DNA of 43,397 nt from Bryobacteraceae bacterium. Its GTDB lineage: Bacteria > Acidobacteriota > Terriglobia > Bryobacterales > Bryobacteraceae. A program made the translations under genes and the position numbers. Below, in pieces: positions 1 to 8,097 of the stretch (within the stretch, counting starts at the first letter, position 1; each line of letters starts with the position of its first letter). The notes beneath the pieces were generated by a model. It had not been told where the DNA came from. It was given only the letters and a program-made list of their open reading frames with translations, and did not search any database. The DNA lies in assembly GCA_019187195.1 (NCBI GenBank), contig JABAQT010000007.1, forward strand, positions 1 through 43,397, read 5' to 3'.

Positions 1-380
1 TTAGGTTTTGGAATCGCGTCGCCGAGAATGGATCCCCCGTCCTCGCTCACGTAGTTTCTGTTCCAGGATGGAATTTCGAGCACCACGTCGCCCTTCACCA
101 CCGCCTGGCATCCCAGCCGGCTGTGCAACGTCAGATCGGCCGCCATATCCAACCGGTCCGCCTCGTCATCCTCCATCGGCGACAGGTTCTCATCTCCACT
201 CTTCACCACCACATGGCAAGTGGTACAGGCGCAGACTCCTCCACAGGCATGCTCGAGATGGAAATTGTTGTTCAGCGCGACATCCAGAGCGGATTCGTGC
301 TGACCATGATCGGAATAAGGCAGCTTCCCGGATTCGAACTCGAAGGTGACGTTTGCCGGCAGGAACGTGACTTTGGGCAT
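1..380 (-). CDS. fdx: [2Fe-2S] ferredoxin, ISC/adrenodoxin type (3' end outside window)
   Basis: Small electron-transfer protein expected to pass electrons in the cytoplasm, for example in Fe-S cluster assembly. Reading leftward from the ATG at 380, the protein has the cluster-binding run CGGVCACTTCH (a C-x5-C-x2-C arrangement) near residues 46-55 and a later Cys in 'SRLGCQ', which together give the four ligands of a plant/adrenodoxin-type [2Fe-2S] centre. The frame is still open at base 1 after about 126 codons, so the C-terminus lies beyond the window. Upstream bases contain AGAAGA close to the ATG and a TACACT hexamer 9 bases before it, so a very short leader is possible. The family call is firm; the physiological partner is not visible. 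Confidence 0.9.
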   Translation of the reverse strand, partial: MPKVTFLPANVTFEFESGKLPYSDHGQHESALDVALNNNFHLEHACGGVCACTTCHVVVKSGDENLSPMEDDEADRLDMAADLTLHSRLGCQAVVKGDVVLEIPSWNRNYVSEDGGSILGDAIPKP

Positions 381-403
381 TCTTCTAAAAGTGTACCATT
401 CTA

Positions 404-1453
404 TCAATTTTCGGCCGTAGCGACCGCTTCCTCTGCCACTCCCTTCTCCACTGGCCTTTCGGCCGGTTCCACCTCGGGCGTCCCGGCCGCTCCAACCATC
501 GCCTTCCGCAGGCGAACCGACGCCTTCAAACCCATCCGCCGGGCATTGCCCGCATCATTCCTCGCCATATGTTGCAACACCGTGAGAAAGCCCGGATCGC
601 CGGTCTGCCCCATCGCCCATGCCGCCGCCGTCCGGAATCGCTCCGACGGGTGTTTCGCCATCTCGAGCAGCCTCTCCCTCGCCTGCGGTCTCCCGTTTCT
701 GTACAGCACGAGCAGAGCCGTCGAAGCCACTCTGTGGTTTGGATGATACGTGTAGGTCCAAAGAAGATGTATCTCCTTCTCGGTGGGAGCCGCCTTGATC
801 AGCCCTTCAATGAGGTTCGCCAGGGTGCGCGGGTCGGCCCTCATCATCTGCTGCTGTAGCCAGTCCGCATTGCGGTGCGCGCGCACCATCAGCAACCCCG
901 CCTTCGAACGGACGTACGCGTCGGGATGCCTTAACAACTTCGCCAGCGGATGCACCAGCATCACGCAATCGCTGATCTCGCCGATGATCGCCAGAGCCCG
1001 CCGGATGCCCTCCGTATCCCCTCTTGCCCCCTGCAACTCTTCCACCATCACCTGGTTGAGCAGTTTCAAATCGAGGCGCGCGTCGATCCGGCGCAGTTGA
1101 CCGGCAATCCTGACCGCCTCATCTTCGGCCAGCAGATTCGGATCCGCGAGAGCCCGCGTCATCAGATGGTTATCGAGGAACAGGCCCACCAGGTGAACCA
1201 TCCCCGGACCCGCCACACTCGACCGGAGCATACGCAAAGTAGCCGCGCAAAACCGGCGCGGATTCCTCTTCAGCAGTTCCCGCATCGCCAATTTTGCCAT
1301 CAACGGTTTCGACGGGTACGCCGCCACAAGGTTGTATAGAATACTGAATTCCGCGTCGGTGCTCCGGTCGAGGCTGGCGCTTGCCGCCACCTGTTTGAGG
1401 ATCGCCTGAACCTGCTGCCTTCCCTGGCTGTCCGATGCGAAAGCCGGCGTCAT
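404..1453 (-). CDS. HEAT-repeat-like helical protein
   Basis: Predicted helical-repeat protein of 349 residues. Its paired helices carry HEAT/armadillo-type patterns, for example 'HPDAYVRSKAGLLMV', 'HPNHRVASTALLVLY' and 'HPSERFRTAAAWAMGQTGDPG'. Such proteins usually act as scaffolds or protein-binding modules; no catalytic motif is visible. The C-terminal ~30 residues are acidic and Ala/Val-rich and look disordered. I chose the ATG at 1453. The frame is open back to a TTG at 1540, but that codon sits inside a strong hairpin that looks like the terminator of the upstream protease gene, so the longer form is unlikely. It lies on the same strand as the M48 protease, about 130 bases downstream. 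Specific function unknown. Confidence 0.75.
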   Translation of the reverse strand: MTPAFASDSQGRQQVQAILKQVAASASLDRSTDAEFSILYNLVAAYPSKPLMAKLAMRELLKRNPRRFCAATLRMLRSSVAGPGMVHLVGLFLDNHLMTRALADPNLLAEDEAVRIAGQLRRIDARLDLKLLNQVMVEELQGARGDTEGIRRALAIIGEISDCVMLVHPLAKLLRHPDAYVRSKAGLLMVRAHRNADWLQQQMMRADPRTLANLIEGLIKAAPTEKEIHLLWTYTYHPNHRVASTALLVLYRNGRPQARERLLEMAKHPSERFRTAAAWAMGQTGDPGFLTVLQHMARNDAGNARRMGLKASVRLRKAMVGAAGTPEVEPAERPVEKGVAEEAVATAEN

Positions 1454-1526
1454 TGCGTGACTACTATCCCTCTCATCGGAACGAAAGGAAAAGATCTCTT
1501 GGCTTTGTGAGACAGAAGTGACGGGA

Positions 1527-1555
1527 AGGGCCTCCGCCAATCCGGTGGAGGCCCT
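1527..1555 (-). terminator. Hairpin downstream of the M48 protease gene
   Basis: Twelve-base arms at 1527-1538 and 1544-1555 pair with a single G-T wobble around a five-base loop. It begins about 30 bases after the protease stop at 1584. There is no clear T-run on either side, so it may act as a weak or factor-assisted terminator or as an mRNA 3' stabiliser. Confidence 0.5.
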
Positions 1556-1583
1556 CCAGGCCTGTTGGAGAGGAAAATGCCGC

Positions 1584-2576
1584 TCAGTTCGGGCGGCGCT
1601 TCAGCGTGGGCCGTTCGTCGGGGTCGTCCGAAGACTTCCCGCCGTCGTCCGCCGTGCCCGTCCCTGTCCCAGGTGCCCGGCGCAACCGCGGACGGTTCAA
1701 ATCCTTATCGTCTATCTTGCGGCGATTATGAAGCATCGCCAGGCGGCCCTTCACATTATCAAACTCGCTGGTGGTCACCACATACTCAGGCTTCGCTTTA
1801 AGAATTTCCTGTATGTTCTTCTGCGAGTTCTTGATACGGTCTTCTGTAAGCGGGTGCGTCGAGAAGACCTTAGACATCGTCCCCGGCTTGCGCTTCTCCA
1901 TCGATTGCAACTTCTCGAAAAAGTCCACAAACGCCGTCGGGTCATAACCCGTCTTGTACATGTACTGCAGTCCGAGCAGATCCGCCTCTTCCTCAAAACC
2001 TCGCGAGAAAGACAGGAACCCGATCGGAATCAACACGCTCGCCGCCTGCCGGGCCCCGTAACCAGCCCATCCCCCCATGAAAATAAGCGGAATCGTAGCC
2101 AGGTTTACAAACTGCCCCCTGCTTGCCTGCCGCGTGCCATGCCTCGCCGCCACGTGCGCAATCTCATGCGCCATCACGCCCGCGAGTTCCGCCTCGGATT
2201 CGGCGCGCAGAATCAATCCGGAGTTCACGAAAAAGAAGCCGCCCGGCAGCGCGAACGCGTTCACTTCCTCGCTATCCACTACCTTGATCGTGAACGGCAC
2301 CTTCGCGTCGGAGTTCCGTACCAGGTTCTGCCCCACCCGGTTCACATACTCCGCAATCACAGGGTCATCCACAATCTTCGCCTGCCGCTCCACGTCCTGC
2401 GCCAAAGCCTTCCCCAGCGCGATCTCCTTCTCGATCGAATACAGGTTCAGACCCTTGCCGACATCACGGCTCCCAATCTCGTCGGGATCTTTCTTCTTGT
2501 CCTTCGCCACCGCCGCGGTAGTCCAGAAGACCAGCAGACCGATAGCCAAAATAGAGTGTAGCTTGCGGGACATCAT
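1584..2576 (-). CDS. Secreted M48-family zinc metalloprotease
   Basis: Predicted periplasmic or envelope metallopeptidase of 330 residues, of the BepA/Oma1-like M48 group that handles outer-membrane protein quality control. Residues 1-24 form a signal peptide ending 'TAAVA'. The zinc site is HEIAH (H137, E138, H141), with E195 of 'EEEAD' as the likely third ligand. Unlike BepA it has no TPR domain; the C-terminal ~60 residues are basic, proline-rich and probably disordered. The tandem ATG ATG at 2576 is preceded by CGGAG about 7 bases upstream. It is divergent from the aminotransferase gene at 2677. The family call is secure; the substrate is unknown. Confidence 0.9.
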   Translation of the reverse strand: MMSRKLHSILAIGLLVFWTTAAVAKDKKKDPDEIGSRDVGKGLNLYSIEKEIALGKALAQDVERQAKIVDDPVIAEYVNRVGQNLVRNSDAKVPFTIKVVDSEEVNAFALPGGFFFVNSGLILRAESEAELAGVMAHEIAHVAARHGTRQASRGQFVNLATIPLIFMGGWAGYGARQAASVLIPIGFLSFSRGFEEEADLLGLQYMYKTGYDPTAFVDFFEKLQSMEKRKPGTMSKVFSTHPLTEDRIKNSQKNIQEILKAKPEYVVTTSEFDNVKGRLAMLHNRRKIDDKDLNRPRLRRAPGTGTGTADDGGKSSDDPDERPTLKRRPN

Positions 2577-2676
2577 CGCGTTGCTCCGTTTGCCTGCCCG
2601 AACTTACCTACTCAGTATAAACCCGCGCCGTCGCCGGGGAAAGCACGTTCATCTGTAATAACGTATAGTTTGAAGA

Positions 2677-3801
2677 ATGGGTTGCGAAAAACCTCTGTCC
2701 GCGCTGTGGCGTGATCAGTTCCCGGTCACCCGCGAATACATCTATCTCAATCATGCCGCCGTCGCCCCCCTCTCCCTGCGCGCCGCCACCGCGATGCGGC
2801 AACTCGCCGACGACTGTCTTCTGCACGGTTCTTATCACTACGACCGCTGGATGGGCGTCTACGCGGGCCTCCGCTCCGCCGCCGCCCGCCTCATCAAAGC
2901 CAAACCCACCGAGATCGCGCTGGTTAAGAATACATCGGAAGGCGTCGCCACTGTCGCTCTTGGCATCGACTGGCAGGCCGGCGATAAAATTGTAGCTTTT
3001 CTTGAGGAATTTCCGGCTAACTACTATCCCTGGAAACGATTGGAAGAGCGCGGCATCCACGTCGAATGGCTCTCCATCCATGACCCCCTCGAGCGCATCG
3101 ACGAAGCCTGCCGGGGAGCCAAACTGCTCGCCGTCAGTTTTGTCAATTACCTCTCGGGCCATCGCGTGGATCTTCAGGAGATCGGACGTATCTGCCACGG
3201 CCACGGAACGTTTTTCCTCGTCGACGCCATCCAGGGATTGGGAGTCTTCCCCATTGATGTGGAAGCCTGCCACATTGACGCCCTCGCGGCCGATGGCCAC
3301 AAATGGCTCCTCGGCCCCGAAGGCTGCGGCATTCTCTACGTTCGCCAGGACTGCCAGGACGCTATCTTTCCCATGGAGTTCGGCTGGACCAACGTCGCCC
3401 GCTACGCCGACTATGCCTCGCGCGACATGACCCTCCGCCCGGATGCCGGACGCTACGAGTGCGGAACTCTTAATACGATTGGTTGCTTCGGATTACACGC
3501 GGCAATTGAATTTTTGCTCGATGTCGGCGTGGAGCACATCGCCCCCCTTGTCCAAGCCCTCGGCGACCAGATCGCCCAAGGCGTCACGGCCCGCGGCTAT
3601 GAACTCGCCGCCCCGCGCTCCACTCAAACCGGAGCGGGCATCGTCAGCTTCCGTAAGCCCGGCGCCGACCCCCGCCTCATCGTCCACCAACTGCGCCAGC
3701 GCGGCATCCTCGCCGCTCCGCGCCAGGGCTGGGTCCGCGCCTCCCCTCATTTCTACATCAGTCCGGAAGACATCGAGACGTTTCTTGCCGTGCTCCCGTA
3801 G
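2677..3801 (+). CDS. Class V PLP-dependent aminotransferase (isopenicillin-N-epimerase/cysteine-desulfurase-like)
   Basis: Fold-type I PLP enzyme of 374 residues. The Schiff-base lysine is K209 in 'ADGHKWLLGPEG' and the ring-nitrogen aspartate is D183 in 'LVDAIQGLG'. The 'NHAAVAPLS' start is typical of the epimerase/desulfurase branch. I see no obvious desulfurase active-site Cys loop, so an aminotransferase, epimerase or lyase role on an amino-acid-like substrate is more likely than a housekeeping NifS/IscS. A TATAGT hexamer at 2664-2669 lies 7 bases before the ATG, so the transcript may be leaderless. The 3' end overlaps the convergent membrane-protein gene by 49 bases. Confidence 0.85.
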   Translation: MGCEKPLSALWRDQFPVTREYIYLNHAAVAPLSLRAATAMRQLADDCLLHGSYHYDRWMGVYAGLRSAAARLIKAKPTEIALVKNTSEGVATVALGIDWQAGDKIVAFLEEFPANYYPWKRLEERGIHVEWLSIHDPLERIDEACRGAKLLAVSFVNYLSGHRVDLQEIGRICHGHGTFFLVDAIQGLGVFPIDVEACHIDALAADGHKWLLGPEGCGILYVRQDCQDAIFPMEFGWTNVARYADYASRDMTLRPDAGRYECGTLNTIGCFGLHAAIEFLLDVGVEHIAPLVQALGDQIAQGVTARGYELAAPRSTQTGAGIVSFRKPGADPRLIVHQLRQRGILAAPRQGWVRASPHFYISPEDIETFLAVLP

Positions 3802-4808
3802 GGCAGTCCCCCGCCGCGAATCCGCCAGATAAACCCATCCAGCACATAATGTGTTGCTTGAGGTACGGCGAGCAGCGGAACCAGCAGCGCAACAAGCCCC
3901 GGTTCCTGAACTTGCGGCAGAAACGCCAACCAGTGGTAGAACTGCATATGGTCCCGCCACACGAGAACATCCCAGAGGCCCTCTTCGAAATAAGCGAGCG
4001 CCACCAGGAATCCCAGGTAGAGGGGGAGCATGCCCGGCCGGAAAAACCCGCCGCTCCGCCCGGACTTTTTTCTCTCGTGAAACCACACCAGCGCCATGTA
4101 AGGAACACCGTGCGCCACCACGTTGGTGGCCGTGAAGATCAGATCCCCGTCATAGACAACGATGCCCGTATACCAGGAAAGCGCTGTTCCCGCCAGAACG
4201 AGATGCTTCGGCCAGTTTGCGCATCGTATGTTCACGGCGGCGTATCCTCCGAGCGCAAGCACGTACGCCGCCATCGCGGCCCGCTCGAGCAGCGGAAACG
4301 GCAGGTGGAAGAAATCCCCCTCCAGGAACCACGAAAAATGGCGCGCGTGGGTGTGCCAGTAGATCAGCGGATAAAGGGTGGCCAGATAGATCGCCGCGCC
4401 CTCCACCCTGCGGCGAAAGACGGTCTGCCGCTCGCGCCGCGCATAGAGGCGGAGGAAGCCGTACTGCTGACGCACGAAATGGAAAACGGCCAGGTACGCC
4501 AGCACGCGCCAAAAAGCCATGCTCCCGGCCGAATAGAGTATGACCCCGCCCACCCAGCAGGCAATGGGGACTCCGAAAAGCAGACCGTGGTAGCGCCGCG
4601 ACTCTTCCCTGTCGAGATATGTCCGGTATAGTGTCGAATAGACGTGGGCCACGTCCACGCCCACCACCAGCATCAGCCACATGAGGGGCGATGCCGTCGC
4701 CGAAGCGGGAAACCACGAGGCGAAGATCACCGCTCCCAGCGTCACAACGAAAGCCGGAGCCAGGATGAATATGCTGTCCGCCGCGGCTGAATATAGCCAG
4801 ACCTGCAT
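3753..4808 (-). CDS. Multi-pass membrane protein with conserved-looking His motifs
   Basis: Protein of 351 residues with roughly eight to nine hydrophobic segments, so an integral inner-membrane protein. I do not recognise a characterised family. Histidines sit at or in membrane segments in motif-like contexts: 'VGVDVAHVY' (about residue 55), 'FHFVRQQYG' (about 118), 'NVVAHGVPYM' (about 232) and 'THYVLDGFIWR' near the C-terminus. This pattern would suit metal or cofactor binding in the membrane, but that is inference. It starts 12 bases after the stop of the racemase-like gene on the same strand, so the two are probably co-transcribed. A purine-rich stretch (GAAGGGAAG) precedes the ATG. Confidence 0.7.
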   Translation of the reverse strand: MQVWLYSAAADSIFILAPAFVVTLGAVIFASWFPASATASPLMWLMLVVGVDVAHVYSTLYRTYLDREESRRYHGLLFGVPIACWVGGVILYSAGSMAFWRVLAYLAVFHFVRQQYGFLRLYARRERQTVFRRRVEGAAIYLATLYPLIYWHTHARHFSWFLEGDFFHLPFPLLERAAMAAYVLALGGYAAVNIRCANWPKHLVLAGTALSWYTGIVVYDGDLIFTATNVVAHGVPYMALVWFHERKKSGRSGGFFRPGMLPLYLGFLVALAYFEEGLWDVLVWRDHMQFYHWLAFLPQVQEPGLVALLVPLLAVPQATHYVLDGFIWRIRGGGLPYGSTARNVSMSSGLM

Positions 4809-4820
4809 CTTCCCTTCTCT

Positions 4821-5975
4821 TCAGCAGATCACAATCAGGTTCTTGCGGAACTCCTCCACCGCCTCCCGGACCACATGAATCCCAAGTCCCGGGCCTTCCG
4901 GAACCGGAATCAAACCGTCCTCTCCCATTTCGATCTTCTCCCGGATCACCGCCTCGCGGAAGGGGCTTTCCGTCAGATCGAACTCGAACATCACGGGCGG
5001 CGAATAGAGGCCCCCTTCAACCGGCGGAATGACCGCCGCCCAGTGTAACTCGGCCGCCGTCCGGATCGCCGAACCCCAATTGTGCGGGATGAGCCGCATG
5101 TGGTTCAGCCAGGTGAGCCACGTCAGCCGGCGCGCCCCGGTCATTCCAACCGTCTCGATATCCGGCTGAAGAATATCCACCAGGCGGCTCTGGACAAACC
5201 GCCCGGCAAGCAGGTCGGCCGGCAGATACTCGCCCGCCGCCAGTGGAATCGAGAACGCGTTTCGAAGACGCCGGTAGCCTTCGTAATCCGAGGCGAGCAC
5301 CGGTTCTTCCCACCACAGCAGGTTGAAGGGCTCCAGCCGCTTTCCGATCATAGCCGCTGTTCCGGCGTCGTAGGCGCAGTTGGAATCGATCGCCAGGCCG
5401 GTTTCCGCGCCCAATGCCTGCCGCACGGCGGACACGATTTCGACGTCCACTTCCGGCCCGTAGCCGGTCTTCATCTTGATCACGCGGAATCCGGCCGCCT
5501 TCCAACTCCTGGCCTCCTCGGCCAGCCCCGCCGCCAGGTCCGCCCAGTCTTTCCGGTACAAAGCGGTGCAGTATGGCTGCACCCTATCCCGGTACCTCCG
5601 TCCGAGCAGCGCCGAAACAGGCATACCCAATGCCTGCCCCACCAGGTCCCACAAAGCGGTATCGAGCCCGCCGTGCGTCTGGGCCCGTGAACGCTCCTGG
5701 AATCCCCCGGGAGCGCGCAACTCCTCGTGGATCGCCTCCACCTCGAAGGGCGACCGCCCTATCACCAGTCCCGGGTTCTCCACCAGCCAGTCCCCGCCAT
5801 ACCCTCCGTCGCCCCACCCCGTGAGCCCGGCGTCGGTCGCCACCTCGACCAGCGTGCATTGCCGTTCATATGCCCAGTTCCGCGACCAGCCGAAGCGCTC
5901 CTCGAGCTTCCCGGTCAACTGGTGAACCCTCACCTCGGTGATATGAATGTTGGGGACGGACTCGCTGTGCCACAT
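4821..5975 (-). CDS. Mandelate racemase/muconate lactonizing enzyme-type enolase-superfamily protein
   Basis: Enzyme of 384 residues expected to abstract a proton alpha to a carboxylate, typically as a sugar-acid dehydratase or racemase. The N-terminal capping domain (about 1-125) is followed by the TIM barrel. Visible catalytic elements are the KxK motif (K167, K169), metal ligands D197, E223 and E249, then D272 and H298 in 'IPHNWGSA', which fits the mandelate-racemase Asp-His dyad. Acid-sugar dehydratase is the commonest role of this arrangement, but the substrate cannot be read from sequence. It is transcribed away from the right flank and is followed 12 bases later by the membrane-protein gene. 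Confidence 0.85.
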   Translation of the reverse strand: MWHSESVPNIHITEVRVHQLTGKLEERFGWSRNWAYERQCTLVEVATDAGLTGWGDGGYGGDWLVENPGLVIGRSPFEVEAIHEELRAPGGFQERSRAQTHGGLDTALWDLVGQALGMPVSALLGRRYRDRVQPYCTALYRKDWADLAAGLAEEARSWKAAGFRVIKMKTGYGPEVDVEIVSAVRQALGAETGLAIDSNCAYDAGTAAMIGKRLEPFNLLWWEEPVLASDYEGYRRLRNAFSIPLAAGEYLPADLLAGRFVQSRLVDILQPDIETVGMTGARRLTWLTWLNHMRLIPHNWGSAIRTAAELHWAAVIPPVEGGLYSPPVMFEFDLTESPFREAVIREKIEMGEDGLIPVPEGPGLGIHVVREAVEEFRKNLIVIC

Positions 5976-6014
5976 GCCTCGGATTAGTATATGTTGCCGC
6001 GAACCGTAATGTGG

Positions 6015-8096
6015 TCAGGGAAGCAACACAATCGGCGAGCGCCACACCGCGAACTTCCGCGCCTCGGGATCCACCACGTTCACCTGGCAGATGTAGCGCC
6101 CCGGGCTCAGTTTCCCGAGCGGCAGGCTGAAGCGCACCGGCACCGCTTTCGACTTCGCGTTCAGGCCCTGCGTCACCGGCAGCGGCACGCTCTCAAACGC
6201 CTTGACCTTGCCGCGAAAGAAACTCACTCTCGCCACCATCATCTCCGTGCTTTCCGCGCCCGGCTGGTAGGCCTCCAGGTAGACATACATCTCCTGCCCC
6301 TTGCGAAACACCCGCGTCACGCTGGGAATCAGCTTCTGCCGGTCCTGCACCAGCGGATTGGCGGCCAGCAGCTTCCTGTTCTTCTCGACGGTCGCCAGCG
6401 CCGTGTCCAGATTCTCCCTCTGGTTGCTCAGGACCACGGAGCTGATCGGCAGATACTTCCGCTCCGCCGTCAAATCGGGAATGGTGAACTTTGTTTCAAA
6501 CGTTCCCATCTTTCCCGTTTCGTTCTCGCGGGCGAGAAACTTCAGCGTATAGGAGCCGGGTGCAAGCGTGAATCCCGTATCATAGGCCAGGTTGCGCCTC
6601 GATAGTTCAGCGGCGGCTTCGCCTTTCAGCTTCACCGTAATCTCATCGCGCACCGTTCCTTGAGGGACGCCTCTCGAATCCTTCACTTCTCCGATGAAAT
6701 CGAGCCGCGTGCTTTCCGCGCCGCCCTTCTTCGCCAGTTCAATATCGGTCCCGGGAATCTTCACCGCCACGGGCACGAAGTACCGGTCCTTGCCCTGGCG
6801 GAAGTAGTTCACCTCCGCCGCCAGCGTCAGGTCCGTCACCGGATCGCCAAGCATGAGCGCTTCCTGCAACTGCCGCTCACGGTCCGACGAGGTGAAATTC
6901 TTGAACTCCTTCGCGGCAAAGTAGCCGGAACGGTAATCGAGCTTCGCCGAAAGCCGCCGCGCAATCGTCACCTTGATCCGCCGGTACCTCCCATCGAGCG
7001 CCGCGTTCGAACTGTAGTAGCCCAGAATGTAGTAGCTCGAGATCGCCTTCTGCGCCTCCACGATTCCCAGCGACAGATCGTTGTTGTCGAGCAGAGCCTT
7101 GCCGCCCGTGTCGCTCGCCAGCGTATCGAGGGTCTCCTGCTGGTTCTGCAGGTTGCTCAACTGTGTCCGCTGTGAACTCCCCGAGTACATCGCCCTTCCT
7201 CCGGGCGAGCCCTTCGTGGCGTCTCCGATGGGAGCGCTCGCCACCAGCCCGCGCGCGTCGACCGGATAGAATGCCACGTTGCTCCGGATGGCCGCGTTGA
7301 TGGTCGCCCGCAACTGCGCCTGGTTGTCGATTCCGGTGCGGCTCATCCCGCTCGCGAAATAGACCAGCGCCTTCTTCTCCGGCAGGCTGGCCAGCATCTT
7401 CACCGCCGACTCGAGCGCGGCGAGTTTCCGGTCCGTGTTGAAAATGTTGAATTCGCTCGCGTCCTGGCTGAATGCGTCTCCCGTATCGGCTTCCGTGTCG
7501 TCCCCCGTGCTCCCATCGGCCATCCCCGTTTCTCCCACGCCGATCTTCTTCACCACCTGGGTGAGAAGATCGCGGTCGCTGGTGAAATCCTGCACCACGC
7601 GCAGGTCCGTCGCAAACGTCATCACCGCCACCACGTCGGCCTTCGTCATCTGGGTGTCGAGGAACTTGAGCGCGGCCTTTTGCGCGCGCATCTGGTCGCC
7701 CACGGGCATCGATGCCTGGTCGAAGAACAGCACCAGCAGGCGCCGGTCCTTGTACTTCACCTCGCCCGCTTTGGCGGTGGCAATCCGCCCTGCCGCCGGG
7801 TTCACCCCCGCCGCCGGCTCCGTCCGCCGCAAGGCGGGCGGCGGCAGCGCTGCTTCCTCCAGCCTCTGGTACTCAAACACGCTCAGCTTCTGCGGCTTTC
7901 CATCCTCGAGCACCGTGAAATCCGATGCCTTCAACCCTTCAATCGGGTTCCCCTGCTTGTCCTTCACCGAAACGTTCACCGTCACCAGTTGCGTCGTCGA
8001 TGTGAACGTGAAGTTCCCCTTCGTCAGAATGGGCGGGCTCTGCTGCCCTATTCCCAACCGCGCCGCCAGAACCACAGCCAGAATCGCTCGCTTCAT
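6015..8096 (-). CDS. VWFA-related Acidobacterial domain protein (secreted)
   Basis: Protein of 693 residues with a signal peptide ('MKRAILAVVLAARLGIG'). An N-terminal segment, 'VTVNVSVKDKQGNPIEGL' through 'FTVLEDGKPQ', is characteristic of the VWFA-related Acidobacterial domain family. A von Willebrand A-like domain follows ('RRLLVLFFDQASMP' with 'VVAVMTFATDLRVV'). The MIDAS signature is incomplete (DQASM instead of DxSxS), so metal-dependent adhesion is uncertain. The C-terminal half has beta-sandwich-like stretches. Its ATG is one base after the stop of the upstream TonB-receptor-like gene, so the two are translationally coupled and probably work together in the envelope. Function unknown. 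Confidence 0.85.
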   Translation of the reverse strand: MKRAILAVVLAARLGIGQQSPPILTKGNFTFTSTTQLVTVNVSVKDKQGNPIEGLKASDFTVLEDGKPQKLSVFEYQRLEEAALPPPALRRTEPAAGVNPAAGRIATAKAGEVKYKDRRLLVLFFDQASMPVGDQMRAQKAALKFLDTQMTKADVVAVMTFATDLRVVQDFTSDRDLLTQVVKKIGVGETGMADGSTGDDTEADTGDAFSQDASEFNIFNTDRKLAALESAVKMLASLPEKKALVYFASGMSRTGIDNQAQLRATINAAIRSNVAFYPVDARGLVASAPIGDATKGSPGGRAMYSGSSQRTQLSNLQNQQETLDTLASDTGGKALLDNNDLSLGIVEAQKAISSYYILGYYSSNAALDGRYRRIKVTIARRLSAKLDYRSGYFAAKEFKNFTSSDRERQLQEALMLGDPVTDLTLAAEVNYFRQGKDRYFVPVAVKIPGTDIELAKKGGAESTRLDFIGEVKDSRGVPQGTVRDEITVKLKGEAAAELSRRNLAYDTGFTLAPGSYTLKFLARENETGKMGTFETKFTIPDLTAERKYLPISSVVLSNQRENLDTALATVEKNRKLLAANPLVQDRQKLIPSVTRVFRKGQEMYVYLEAYQPGAESTEMMVARVSFFRGKVKAFESVPLPVTQGLNAKSKAVPVRFSLPLGKLSPGRYICQVNVVDPEARKFAVWRSPIVLLP

Positions 8097-8097
8097 G

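Noticed and set aside
1454..1540. N-terminal extension of the HEAT-repeat protein from a TTG at 1540
   Set aside because: The TTG lies inside a strong hairpin that fits the end of the upstream protease transcript, and the extension shows no family-like sequence.
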